This document shows positions 33,631 through 43,300 of a DNA stretch of 64,000 bases, in pieces. The stretch is taken from positions 806,001-870,000 of the forward strand of contig JADJQN010000015.1 in assembly GCA_016712745.1 (NCBI GenBank), written 5' to 3'. Position 1 is the stretch's first letter. Each line of letters opens with the position of its first letter. The notes beneath the pieces were generated by a model. The model was not told the DNA's origin and ran no database searches. It saw nothing but the letters and a program-made list of their open reading frames with translations. Source of the DNA: Sandaracinaceae bacterium. Lineage in GTDB: Bacteria; Myxococcota_A; Polyangia; Polyangiales; JADJQN01. The position numbers and the translations under genes were made by a program.

Positions 33631-34767
33631 TTAGAGCGGCAGGCTCACCCAGACGGCCATTACTCGGTGAACTGCTGATGGGGCCGGACTGAAAGTTAGT
33701 TGCGAGATTCGTTCGATGTCGCTTGCGGGCAAGAAGTAGAGGACGGACTCGATGGGGCGGAAGCGGCCGTCGACCGGGATGTCGACTGCGCGGCGCGACT
33801 CATCGCTTGCGAGCAAGGCATCGCGTGGTGGTGTGTCGTCGGCTCGGTCGCCGTCGACCCCGTCTACGTCGCTGATCGCGCCACCGAAGAGCGTGTCATT
33901 CCACGCCGCGATGAATGCGTTTGCTTCCGACGGCGTGAGATGTTGCGCGACGAGTGCTTGATGCAGCGCTTGGCGTCCGAAGCCAGCGCGATACTCGTGG
34001 CCAATGACCGATGTTGCCCCAGGGGAGGGGGACGGAGCGCTTAGCACCGACGCCACGGAATTAGCGAATCGGTGAATGCGGAAGATGGGTCCCGGCAAGG
34101 CTTCGCTGCCTCCGTTGGTGACCGACACGTCGCCTGCGCCTGTGCGTGCAAAGCGAAGGGGCGGCGTGAACGAGGTGTTCGTCGAACGATAGAAAAGAAA
34201 CGATTCGCTGACGCCGCCCGCTGCCACACATGCGGAGTCGGCGGTGCGCATCCGGGGCAGTTCAAGCGATTCGCAGGATTCGTCGGCACGAAGTGTACTG
34301 CATGGCGCTTCGGTCGCGGTGGGCGCGCGGGTGTACGTGCACGGGCCTCGAGAGAGTCCGACGTCCGTCCAGGCGAGCGAAGAAGGGTGCGCGCCGAGAG
34401 CGCCTGCGGGAACGAGGGGCCAGTGCTCACGGACTTCTCCGTCGACGGCGCGCACACCCACGTTGGCGAGCGTCATGGGATCGCCGTGCGGATTCGACAA
34501 ATGGAAATAGAGCACCGGCTTGTCGACGGCGAGCGGCTCGTAGAGCGCTTCGACCGGCGTCGGTGCGCTTCCGACGACCCACTGGTCGCGCGTATCGGTG
34601 CGGATCAATCCCCATTCATGCACTTCATAGGATTGAGCGCTCGACGACGGTGCCACTATCTCGCCCGATCCTGGGACGGTGTGAGAGGGAGTGCTTCCGC
34701 AACCAGCGCTATTTCCACACGCGGCAGCGAGGAGAGTGAGCAATGAGATCGGGAGCGTTGTCTTCAT
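33631..34767 (-). CDS. Hypothetical lipoprotein with YEVHEWGL motif
   Basis: A 378-residue predicted lipoprotein (lipobox LAAAC, Cys17). After a Ser-rich spacer the mature domain starts with YEVHEWGLIRT, a motif I recall from uncharacterised secreted proteins of Myxococcota and Planctomycetes. The rest is beta-rich with scattered Cys (CTYTRAPTATEAPC; CESLELP ... CVAAGG), suggesting disulfides, and includes LLFxR-like strands and EANAFIAAWNDTLFG. No catalytic motif is clear. It is convergent with marR, 34 bases apart, and stands alone. Function unknown. Confidence 0.72.
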   Translation of the reverse strand: MKTTLPISLLTLLAAACGNSAGCGSTPSHTVPGSGEIVAPSSSAQSYEVHEWGLIRTDTRDQWVVGSAPTPVEALYEPLAVDKPVLYFHLSNPHGDPMTLANVGVRAVDGEVREHWPLVPAGALGAHPSSLAWTDVGLSRGPCTYTRAPTATEAPCSTLRADESCESLELPRMRTADSACVAAGGVSESFLFYRSTNTSFTPPLRFARTGAGDVSVTNGGSEALPGPIFRIHRFANSVASVLSAPSPSPGATSVIGHEYRAGFGRQALHQALVAQHLTPSEANAFIAAWNDTLFGGAISDVDGVDGDRADDTPPRDALLASDESRRAVDIPVDGRFRPIESVLYFLPASDIERISQLTFSPAPSAVHRVMAVWVSLPL

Positions 34768-34835
34768 GAGTGAGTCCTAGCGAGTTCGGACCCGTACACT
34801 CTCATGGCCTTGGGTCTCAGTCCGAATCGCAGGCA

Positions 34836-37364
34836 TTAAAAGTCGAACACATGATCGATCGTGAGTCCGCGCGCTTCGAGCGAGGGGACAATCCGGTGCA
34901 TCTCACTGACTGGCATGAAGATCAGCGCACGCTCGCGCGCGGGATCTGTGAGTACATCCCACCGCATGGTGACCTCGCCGTCACTTCGGGCGAAATGAAA
35001 ACCACGTGGCGTAACGACCGTCATGCTCACGCAGGAGTTGCCTGCCACCTGGCGCAACTCGACGCCGTTGCGGTAGAGAGCACGTGACGCATCGCGAAAG
35101 CCCTCGTAGCGCGGCAGGGTCACGATTTCTTCGCCATCCCCAAGGGTTGCCACCGTCGAAACACCCTGCGGCAAGGCGGCGCCAGCCGGGCGATGGATCC
35201 AAGCGATCGTCGAGAGTTCTTCCACACCGAACGCCGAATGCGACGCCGCACCAATGGCGCCGGCATACACAGCCTTCGCCCCGTACTCGACCGACAAGAT
35301 GAAAAGGCGCTCCCATTTTCGAATGAATGAGACGTCGCGACTCGAGTCGAGGTTCCACAACTCTTTCAGCTTCGCGGCGTACGGAAAGTCGTACCAGGGA
35401 TAGGTGCGAATGAACGTGTTGTACTCCGCCGCTACTTGCGCAGCGTAGCGATCCTCGGCCGTGGCTGGCGTTGCGCCGCCGGCATCCGCGAACCACTCCG
35501 TGATGCGTCCTACGGTATTCTCGTAAACACCCTTGATCAGATTCTCGAGTGAGTAGCTGACGCCGATGACGCAGTTCATCGTGTGGTACTCGGTGTTGGG
35601 AGGATAGGTTCCGCGAGTGCGGTGATAAACCGTGCGGTACGAGCTCCAGAATTGCGCATTCGAGCCAAAGTACGGAAAGCTGCTTGGAGCGCGACGCGAC
35701 AAGTGCTGTGCGTACTCCTCCGCGCTAAAGACGATGTACCACTCAGGCAACGTGAGGAAGGTCTGGCCCTCATCGCGCAAGGCATCGCGTTCCTGACGCA
35801 AGCGCTTTAGCGCGCGGAACTGTGCGTCTTGGGTAGGCGGCAAGTACGTGTCCCACAAGGTATTGCGGAATCGATAGTGCGGATCAACGCGAGCTTTAAG
35901 GCTTACGAATTCTTCGAATCGCGGATATGCGCGGCGAAATTGAGCATGTGTCGCGTGCGGTTGGTACGGCAGGTAGTAAGTTCCGTTGACGGAGAGAACA
36001 GCGTCGATGAGCTCACGTGTCCATCGCGCAACGTGAGCGCGCGATTCGGGTGTCGTGTCTTGTTTGTAGTAAAGCACAAAGCAAAACATTTCTTCGCGCG
36101 CCCACGCCATCAAGCTGCCCGGATCGGGTCGCGCATGTCGGATGGAAAGATTGAGTGCGTTCACCTCGTGTTCATTCAGGATGCGGCGCATCTTGGGTAC
36201 GAACTCATCTAAACGTGCGACCGGAACGAAGTACTCTTGCAAGACATAGGTCGACGTCTCTCGCGACCTGGGCTCAAGCTCAAGGACGTCGTAGCTTGCT
36301 TCGTGATTGCGCGTGGTGACGGGCTGGTTGCGATAGAGCCAGGGATCGTAGAGCGCGGAGCGGATTCGCTTGCCGCCGGGCACTTCAGAAACCACATAAA
36401 GCATCAGCTGGTCCATGAGCGAAGGGCGCGCGCGTGGAACGAAGCGCTCGGACACAGTCAGCGGACGAGTCGTCTCAGACCACGTAACGGATTGTGCGGT
36501 GGTGTACGCCGGCGGGTAGAGATCCACGTTGTGAAAAATAGCGCTGCGCGAATCGCGAATGTGCTGCCTGAAGTACGAGCCATACTGCGTGATGGGCATC
36601 GCGTGCGTGCGGCGTTCGACGTTCGCGTTGTCCGCTAAACGAAGCGTGGCTTCGACGATGACGCCAATGCCGCCGTATCCGCCAATAGCGCCGTAGAAAA
36701 GCTCCGAGTTCTCCTGGGGGCTCGCGCTCACGAGGCTTCCGTCGGCGAGCACGAGCTTTATGGCCTCGACCGAGCGAATTAGCGGGCCCTCACCGATGTA
36801 CCGCCCATGGCAGTTGACGCTCAGAGCGCCGCCGACCGTGAAGCTCGAGTACGTTTGCATGATGCGAATCGCAAGGCCATGCCGATCGATGAGCTCCTGA
36901 ATGTCGCGCCAACGAATGCCTGCCTCGACGCGAACGCGCTTGTTCGCGACGTCGAGACCGAGCACGTGGTTCATGTGCCGCATGTCGAGGGAGAGGCAAC
37001 CTTCGCAGGCGGTCTGACCGCCCATGCTGTAGTGACCGCCTCCGATCGCGATGGGTCCATCGCACTCGGACATGATGCGTTGCACTTCCGCGGCATTCGC
37101 TGGATAGGCGATGCGCCTGACCTCGATGGGATTCATCGCGGTGACGTCGTTGACGATGGCGCGATCCACGTGCGGCGCGAGGTCGGGCCCCGCGCGAAAC
37201 CAGATCACGAAACCAATGGTGTAAAGCAACCACGCTGCGAGCGCGATCGTCTTCTTCGGATGTCTGCGTGCTACGCGTCGAATGGCGCGCCCCATCGTGA
37301 CGAACATCGCGCGAGCGATCATCCAGAAGACGATACGTAGCCCTCGCGCGTCGCCCTGGGCCAT
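34836..37364 (-). CDS. Membrane-anchored FAD-linked oxidase (aldonolactone oxidase-like) with extra C-terminal domain
   Basis: An 842-residue protein. The ATG at 37364 overlaps the upstream methyltransferase stop (ATGA). A membrane helix (TIALAAWLLYTIGFVIWF, about 40-57) anchors the enzyme. A PCMH-type FAD domain follows (IAIGGGHYSMGGQ, then TVGGALSVNCHG), then a substrate domain like that of D-arabinono-lactone and related oxidases, ending HYRFRNTLWDTYLP at about 500. The remaining ~340 residues, starting FLTLPEWYIVFSAEEYA, form a second domain that I recall only as a free-standing hypothetical membrane-associated protein. Substrate unknown. Operon order is gpsA, methyltransferase, this gene. 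Confidence 0.82.
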   Translation of the reverse strand: MAQGDARGLRIVFWMIARAMFVTMGRAIRRVARRHPKKTIALAAWLLYTIGFVIWFRAGPDLAPHVDRAIVNDVTAMNPIEVRRIAYPANAAEVQRIMSECDGPIAIGGGHYSMGGQTACEGCLSLDMRHMNHVLGLDVANKRVRVEAGIRWRDIQELIDRHGLAIRIMQTYSSFTVGGALSVNCHGRYIGEGPLIRSVEAIKLVLADGSLVSASPQENSELFYGAIGGYGGIGVIVEATLRLADNANVERRTHAMPITQYGSYFRQHIRDSRSAIFHNVDLYPPAYTTAQSVTWSETTRPLTVSERFVPRARPSLMDQLMLYVVSEVPGGKRIRSALYDPWLYRNQPVTTRNHEASYDVLELEPRSRETSTYVLQEYFVPVARLDEFVPKMRRILNEHEVNALNLSIRHARPDPGSLMAWAREEMFCFVLYYKQDTTPESRAHVARWTRELIDAVLSVNGTYYLPYQPHATHAQFRRAYPRFEEFVSLKARVDPHYRFRNTLWDTYLPPTQDAQFRALKRLRQERDALRDEGQTFLTLPEWYIVFSAEEYAQHLSRRAPSSFPYFGSNAQFWSSYRTVYHRTRGTYPPNTEYHTMNCVIGVSYSLENLIKGVYENTVGRITEWFADAGGATPATAEDRYAAQVAAEYNTFIRTYPWYDFPYAAKLKELWNLDSSRDVSFIRKWERLFILSVEYGAKAVYAGAIGAASHSAFGVEELSTIAWIHRPAGAALPQGVSTVATLGDGEEIVTLPRYEGFRDASRALYRNGVELRQVAGNSCVSMTVVTPRGFHFARSDGEVTMRWDVLTDPARERALIFMPVSEMHRIVPSLEARGLTIDHVFDF

Positions 37365-38353
37365 CAGACTCGTTCGAACGCGAAGAGAAGATTCTTGGTC
37401 GGATCGCCTGGCTGCGCGACGAGGTCGCCAAAGCGGCGAAAGCCCTTTGCGGCCAGATAGTGCTCGATCGCTACGGCGGATTGGAAGTGTCGCAGTTCTT
37501 CCTCGTTTTCGGCCCAACGCACTTCCAGGCCCGCGTTAAAGACGTCGTGCGCAAGCGCGACGAGCGTATCTTGGTCGGCGTTGTCGACATCGTGATCGCG
37601 CAAAACAAAAACTCCGCCTGGTCTCAACGCTTCACGTATTGAGTCGACAAACGCATCGAGCTTCGGGCGTGGCGCATGGTGGAGGCCAATGTAGTTGGTG
37701 ATGAAATCGACGCGACCCATCGGTACGACAGCAGGATCGAGTGGTTCGTAGTTATTGAGGTTGGTGAATTCGCCGACGCGGCGTAACTGCCCGCGCTCCG
37801 CGATGTCTTCGAGCGAGAACTCCGGCGACTTCACGTGGACGAGGACTACTTCGTTGCCGATGTGCATCTCCCGTCGCAGGGCATTCACATAGCGGCCAGG
37901 CGTGCCGATCTCGACGTAGCTCTCCGCGCGCACGCGATTGCCAACGAGTCGCGCGGTCTCGCGGGCGATTTCGGTCTTCTGATGCGCGAGCGCGGGAAGG
38001 GCATAGCGCACGCTGGCGAGCAGAGGGCGAATACGTGGCAACTCACGCTGCACTCGAAGATAGATCGCATGATCGCTCTCGAGGTCTTGGCTCGCCTGCG
38101 TGATGACGCGATGAAGCTCGGTCTCGGGAAGGATGTGATAGACGTTGCTGAGGAAAAGCAGAAAGCGCGCGCGCATCTGGGGGTTGCCGTAGATGCGCCG
38201 GAATCGGGAAAACGACGTGGGATGCGCGCTTGGTACTTCAGGCTCACTTACCACGCGGCCGTCGCTGCGTTGACCACACGCGGCGAGAAATAACGTCGCT
38301 AGCGTTCCAAGCACGAACTCTCTGCGGTTTGCGGCTTCGGACGGTTCGTTCAT
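37364..38353 (-). CDS. Methyltransferase-fold protein with Tat-type lipoprotein signal
   Basis: A 329-residue protein. The N-terminus NRREFVLGTLATLFLAACG combines a twin-arginine motif (RR-x-F), a hydrophobic core and a lipobox (Cys26), predicting Tat export and lipid anchoring. The mature part has a helical region (~45-135) and then a class I methyltransferase-like core: SYVEIGTPGRYVNAL (a degenerate SAM motif I), FITNYIGLHH, and IREALRPGGVFVLRDHDV. S-adenosylmethionine is cytoplasmic, so an exported methyltransferase is unexpected; the protein may have another ligand, or the signal may only anchor it. It starts nine bases after gpsA and is coupled to the FAD oxidase. Confidence 0.78.
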   Translation of the reverse strand: MNEPSEAANRREFVLGTLATLFLAACGQRSDGRVVSEPEVPSAHPTSFSRFRRIYGNPQMRARFLLFLSNVYHILPETELHRVITQASQDLESDHAIYLRVQRELPRIRPLLASVRYALPALAHQKTEIARETARLVGNRVRAESYVEIGTPGRYVNALRREMHIGNEVVLVHVKSPEFSLEDIAERGQLRRVGEFTNLNNYEPLDPAVVPMGRVDFITNYIGLHHAPRPKLDAFVDSIREALRPGGVFVLRDHDVDNADQDTLVALAHDVFNAGLEVRWAENEEELRHFQSAVAIEHYLAAKGFRRFGDLVAQPGDPTKNLLFAFERV

Positions 38354-38362
38354 CGCGGCTGC

Positions 38363-39367
38363 CTAGTCGCGCTCGGGGCGCGGGTCACGCGTCATGAGCG
38401 AGCGCAGTGCGTCGAGCGGCGCCCTGTCCTCGTACAACACTTTGTAAATCTCACCGACAATGGGCATGTCCACATGTTCGCGCAACGCGAGGTCGTAGGC
38501 ACTCTTGGTCGTGCGCACACCTTCAGCGACCTGAGTCATGCCCGCCAAGACGTCCGCCAGTTTCTTTCCGCGTCCCAGCTCAAGACCCACCGTTCGATTG
38601 CGTGAAAGGTCACCTGTGCAAGTCAGTACCAAGTCGCCCATGCCCGCGAGTCCTGCGAGCGTAAGCGGATGGCCGCCGCGCTTCATCGCTAAGCGGCCGA
38701 TCTCCGCGAGTCCCCGCGTAATCAACGCCGCGCGCGTGTTGGAGCCGAAGCCAAGACCGTCCGCGATACCAGCTGCGATTGCGATAACGTTCTTCAGCGC
38801 GCCGCCTACCTCCACGCCAACGACATCGTCTGTCGAATAGACGCGAAAGCGATCGGTCGAGAACGCGTGCTGCACACGCTCCGTCACTTTTGCATCCAGA
38901 CCCGCGACCGATACTGCGGTCGGCATTCCCAGTGCAACCTCACGCGCGAAGCTTGGACCGGAGAGATAGGTGAGCTGTTTGTGGCGCGAAGGATGCAGGT
39001 GTTCTTCAAAAATTTCTGACACGAGCTTGAGCGTTGAGTTTTCGATGCCCTTGCTTGCACTCACAATCGGGACATTCGGAAAGAGGCTCAGCGCCTCTTT
39101 CAATGTGTCCCGCAAGCCGTGCGACGGAATGACCGAGACGATCATGTCGACGTCCTGAAGCGCGCTTTCAAGCGAATGCGTTGCGCGCAATGTCTTTGGA
39201 AGCGCAGCACCCGGGAGGTAGGCGGTGTTCTCGCGCGCGGCTTCAATCGCCTGCGCGACATTCTCGCGACGCGCCCACAGACGAACGTAGTTGCCCTTGT
39301 CGGCCAGCAACTTCGCCAGGGCCGTTCCCCACGACCCTGCTCCAAGCACCGCGACCTGATGGCTCAT
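38363..39367 (-). CDS. gpsA: Glycerol-3-phosphate dehydrogenase [NAD(P)+]
   Basis: Reduces dihydroxyacetone phosphate to sn-glycerol-3-phosphate for phospholipid synthesis. It has 334 residues, the family norm. N-terminal Rossmann motif AVLGAGSWGTALAKLLA (6-22); central SASKGIE and LSGPSFAREV; the catalytic Lys lies in GALKNVIAIAAGI (about 190), followed by GFGSNTRAALITRGLAEI and AGMGDLVLTCTGDLSRNR. All are intact. It heads an operon with the methyltransferase-like and FAD-oxidase genes. A terminator-like hairpin lies 114 bases upstream on the same strand. Confidence 0.97.
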   Translation of the reverse strand: MSHQVAVLGAGSWGTALAKLLADKGNYVRLWARRENVAQAIEAARENTAYLPGAALPKTLRATHSLESALQDVDMIVSVIPSHGLRDTLKEALSLFPNVPIVSASKGIENSTLKLVSEIFEEHLHPSRHKQLTYLSGPSFAREVALGMPTAVSVAGLDAKVTERVQHAFSTDRFRVYSTDDVVGVEVGGALKNVIAIAAGIADGLGFGSNTRAALITRGLAEIGRLAMKRGGHPLTLAGLAGMGDLVLTCTGDLSRNRTVGLELGRGKKLADVLAGMTQVAEGVRTTKSAYDLALREHVDMPIVGEIYKVLYEDRAPLDALRSLMTRDPRPERD

Positions 39368-39800
39368 GGCGGCGACTTTACATCGGCGATGGTCGCGCGC
39401 GCCACGCGTCCTACAGATCCAGCGAAAACGGCAACCGCACCGACGTTATTGGTGGCCAGGCTTTCGGACCATACGCGGAGTTAAAAGGGCGCCGCCCCCA
39501 CGAGGGGCAACTCGTGGAGGCGGCTTGGGGGGGGAGGGAGCGAACAAAGGGGAGAAAATAAACTTTGTCAGTGGCAACCAGCGCGTGAGCACTCTGCGTT
39601 GCGCGTCGACGTATTGGCTTCTTTGCATTTGGCGGGCCAACGGCGGCGCTCGCTCGACCGCGTAAAAACGCGCGAAAAAATCGGGTGTCCAAGTTCGATA
39701 CGCGGCTTCTGAGGTTTCCAGTTCCGGCGATCGCTGGGGTCAGGTGGCCACTGGTGGGGCCAGTCGGTCTCCGTTTGAAGAGCACGCTTGACCCGGCACT
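39368..39800. other. Gene-free stretch upstream of gpsA
   Basis: No convincing gene on either strand; frames on the minus strand are basic and low-complexity and lack ribosome sites. It holds a minus-strand terminator-like hairpin (39481-39524), a G-rich tract beside it (39526-39540) and an AT-rich patch with a CGCGT-ACGCG hairpin (39660-39673) that could be part of a gpsA promoter or leader. Confidence 0.4.
39481..39524 (-). terminator. Minus-strand intrinsic terminator or attenuator before gpsA
   Basis: Arms GCCGCCCCCACGAG and CTCGTGGAGGCGGC (one mismatch) around a 6-base loop. On the minus strand the stem is followed by GCGCCC and TTTT. It lies between any upstream minus-strand promoter and gpsA. 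Confidence 0.6.
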
Positions 39801-40286
39801 GTGGGGGACCACATCTGCGAGATGCTTTTCCGCCGCATCGAGCACGCCGCGCTCGCATCGACTGTCGCAACGACAGCGACGACGTTGGCGAGCGTGCTCT
39901 TCGCTCACGTGCAGAGGGAGCTGGGCTTCGGGGTTGAACGCGACGAGCCATATTCTAGGGGTGACGAGGACGCGGGTCGCGCGAACGAGTTCGATCTGAA
40001 GCACACCGTCGCCGGCGCAGTGTTGAACACCGGGGCGATGGGCAGTTGGGCCGCACTCCATGAACTCGCATTTGGCACATGGGCGCGTCGCTCGAAGGTC
40101 AGCGCTCTTGTCGCGGGCGCGGCGACTTCTGCTCTCGCCTACGTGACTGACTACAAGCTTGTACCCAAGCGCCTGACTCCGGGCTTTGAGCTGCGCTTCT
40201 CGCCCCAGGCGATCTTTGCAACGTACGCGGTGCTTGCAGGGGCCTTGGCGCTGAGCAGCCTGATGCAACGCTCGGAAAACGCCTAG
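39801..40286 (+). CDS. Hypothetical membrane protein, about 160 residues
   Basis: Starts at a GTG (39801) or at the ATG at 39822 (MLFRRIEHAAL), which would place a hydrophobic stretch (AALASTVATTATTLASVLFA) at the N-terminus. Further membrane segments are TVAGAVLNTGAMGSWAALHELAF, VSALVAGAATSALAYVTDY and FATYAVLAGALALSSLM, so three to four helices. The loop DYKLVPKRLTPGFELRFS is charged and looks conserved. I do not recognise a named family, although it recalls small uncharacterised inner-membrane proteins of proteobacteria. It is followed by the large surface lipoprotein gene 60 bases later. Confidence 0.65.
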   Translation: MGDHICEMLFRRIEHAALASTVATTATTLASVLFAHVQRELGFGVERDEPYSRGDEDAGRANEFDLKHTVAGAVLNTGAMGSWAALHELAFGTWARRSKVSALVAGAATSALAYVTDYKLVPKRLTPGFELRFSPQAIFATYAVLAGALALSSLMQRSENA

Positions 40287-40321
40287 ATTTCACAATCATT
40301 CACGATCGACGGCCGGCCCGA

Positions 40322-40346
40322 CCCTCGATACACTTCGCTTCGAGGG
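40322..40346 (+). promoter_or_regulatory. Hairpin that pairs the ribosome-binding region of the surface lipoprotein gene
   Basis: CCCTCGA (40322-40328) is complementary to TCGAGGG (40340-40346), with an 11-base loop. GAGGG is the likely Shine-Dalgarno sequence for the ATG at 40356 (nine bases on). Folding would block it. Confidence 0.4.
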
Positions 40347-43300
40347 ATGAACACTATGTTGCAGTCAAAGTGGGCCGTTGTATTCGCATTGTTCTTTGTC
40401 GCCAGCTGCGGAAGCACCGATGTGATTGGTGATTTACCCGATACCGGACCCGTGTCCGACGGTGGAGGCATCGATGGGTCGCGAACAGACGGTGGTAACC
40501 CCGGCACTCCGGGCATCCTCGTCACGCCGACCAACGGCTTGCGAACCACTGAGGCCGGCGGCACTGCAACGTTCACCGTCGTGCTGCAAGCGCAGCCAAC
40601 AGCCAACGTAGTCGTGGGCTTGTCGAGCAGCGACACAGGCGAGGGCACCGTTTCGCCCGCATCGCTCACGTTCACGACCGTCAACTGGAATGCGCCGCAG
40701 ACCGTCACGATTACTGGCGTCGACGATGACGACGTTGATGGAAATCAGACCTTCACGATTCGCACTGCGATGGCGACGAGCACCGACGCGCGCTACAGCG
40801 TCATCGATCCGGCCGACGTCACCGTGTCGAACACGGACAACGAAACCGCGGCGGTCATCGTGACACCGGTAAGCGGCCTCATTACAACCGAAGCCGGTGG
40901 AACCGCCACCTTCACGGTCGAGCTCGTGTCCGCGCCAACGGCGGACGTATCACTTACAGTGAGCAGCGACACGCCGACCGAAGCGAGCGTGATGCCGCTC
41001 GTGCTCACGTTTACGCCCACCAGCTGGTCTTCAGCCCAGGTAGTCACTGTCACTGGTATCGATGATGAAAGCGTGGACGGTGACGCTACCTTCACCATCC
41101 TCTCCAGTGCGACGGACAGCGCCGACGCAGACTACGACGGCTTGGACGTCGACGATGTAACGGGCGTCAATCGCGACGACGAAACCCCCGGCATCGTGGT
41201 CGAGGCCGAAGATGCCCTGCACACAACGGAAGCCGGCGACACCGCGACCTTCACCGTCGCGTTGCAGTCGCGGCCGACCGCCGATGTCGCGGTCGCAGTT
41301 GAAAGCTCCGACACGACAGAAGGGACGCTCTCCGTAACGTCTCTCTCGTTTACGCCCGACAACTGGGACATCCCGCAGACGGTCGTCGTGACAGGTGTCG
41401 ACGATCCTATCGTCGATGGCGATCAGGAGTTCATGGTGAATGTCAGACCGTCGACGAGCATCGACACGGACTACGAGGCCCTCAGCGGGACACCCGTTAC
41501 GCTTCGCAACGCCGATGACGAAACTGCGGGCTTGGTGATCACGCCCGAGACGACGCTCATCACCACCGAGGGCGGAGGCACCGCAACCTTTACGATTGCG
41601 CTTCGCTCACAGCCAAGTGCTGACGTAACGCTCGCGATTTCGAGTAGCAATCCAGCCGAGGGAACGGTATCGCCCGGCGCCGTTGTCTTTACCGCGGCTG
41701 ATTGGGCGACCGAACAGACCGTAACCGTCACGGGCCGCAATGATTCGGTGGTCGATGGGGACCAGCTCTACGGCGTGCTCGTACGGGTCGATTCGAGCGA
41801 CGACGCCAACTATGCGGCGCTGACTCCCGTGCCCGTTCAGGTCTCGAACACGGACGACGAAACCGCCGGCGTTACGGTTAATCCCTCGACGGGATTGACG
41901 ACGACGGAAGCGGGCGGCACGGCGATGTTCAGCATCGTTCTGAACTCCCAGCCGACGGCGGACGTCACGATCGATTTAACATCTGATTTGATCACCGAAG
42001 GCACGGTCGCCCCCGCGAGCCTGACTTTCGGTGTGAGCGATTGGAACGTTCCGCAGACCGTCACAGTGAGCGGGGTTGACGACTTCGCCGCCGATGGCGG
42101 ACGCGTTTATCACATCGTCACGGGGGCTGTTGCGAGCACCGACCCGAACTACTCGGGGCTTCTCGTCGCGGACGCAACGATTACGAACACCGACGACGAT
42201 GTCGTGGGAGTGGTCGTGTCACCAACGTCCGGGCTTACGACCAGCGAGTCGGGCGCCACGACCACGTTCACCATCGCGCTCACGTCGGAGCCGACAGCGG
42301 ATGTGACCCTTGCCCTATCGAGCAGCAATAGTGGTGAAGGCACGGTCTCGCCCGCGAGCGTCGCGTTCACCCCAGCGAACTGGAATATCCCGCAAGTTGT
42401 GACCGTCAGCGGCGTTGACGACTCGATTGCCGACGGCCTCGTCACGTACTCCGTCGTGGTAGCTCCCGCGACCAGCGCTGACGCGGGCTACAGCATGTTC
42501 AACGCACCGGACGTGATGGTGACGAATTCCGACAACGACGTCGCCGGCATTGTCGCGACGCCCTCGTCGGGATTGACGACGACCGAGGCCCTCGGCGTCG
42601 CGTCGTTCAGCGTGGTGCTCACCTCGCAACCGACATCCGCCGTGACCATCGCGCTTACAAGCAGCGATACTACGGAAGGAAGTCCGGCGACGACGACGCT
42701 CACCTTCACGAGCGCTAACTGGAACGTTCCGCAGACAGCGTCTGTGCGCGGCGTCGACGACAGCATCGATGACGGCCACATCTCGTACACCGTTGCGCTC
42801 GGTGCAACCAGCAGCGATGCGGGCTACAGCGGCCTTGGCACCAGCGTTTCACTCACCAATGAGGATGACGACACCTCAGGCATCGTGGTTTCGACGACCT
42901 CGGGCCTTGTGACGACCGAGTCGGGCGGGACGGCTACGTTCACCGTGCGCCTTGGCACTCAACCCACAGCCAGCGTGACCATCACGCTCTCCAGCAGCGA
43001 CGCCACCGAAGGAAGCCTCACGCCAACGAGCCTGACATTCACCGGCATCAACTGGAATACCCCACAGACAGTCACAGTGGTCGGCGTCGATGACGCAACC
43101 GTCGACGGCAACATTGCGTACACCATCGTTACATCGGATGCAGTTAGCGGCGATCCGACGTACTCGAGCATCAGCGCGGATGACGTCAGCGTCACGAACA
43201 ACGACAACGATGTCGCGAGCGTTACCGTCTCGCCGACCTCGGGATTGATCACGACCGAAGCCGGCGGCACCGCGATGTTCACTGTTGCGCTGGGGGCGCA

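Noticed and set aside
34072..34746. 224-codon plus-strand frame
   Set aside because: Antisense to the YEVHEWGL lipoprotein gene, which has a signal and lipobox; composition is typical of a shadow frame.
39411..40268. 285-codon minus-strand frame upstream of gpsA
   Set aside because: Overlaps a well-formed plus-strand membrane protein and a terminator hairpin, and has low-complexity basic content.
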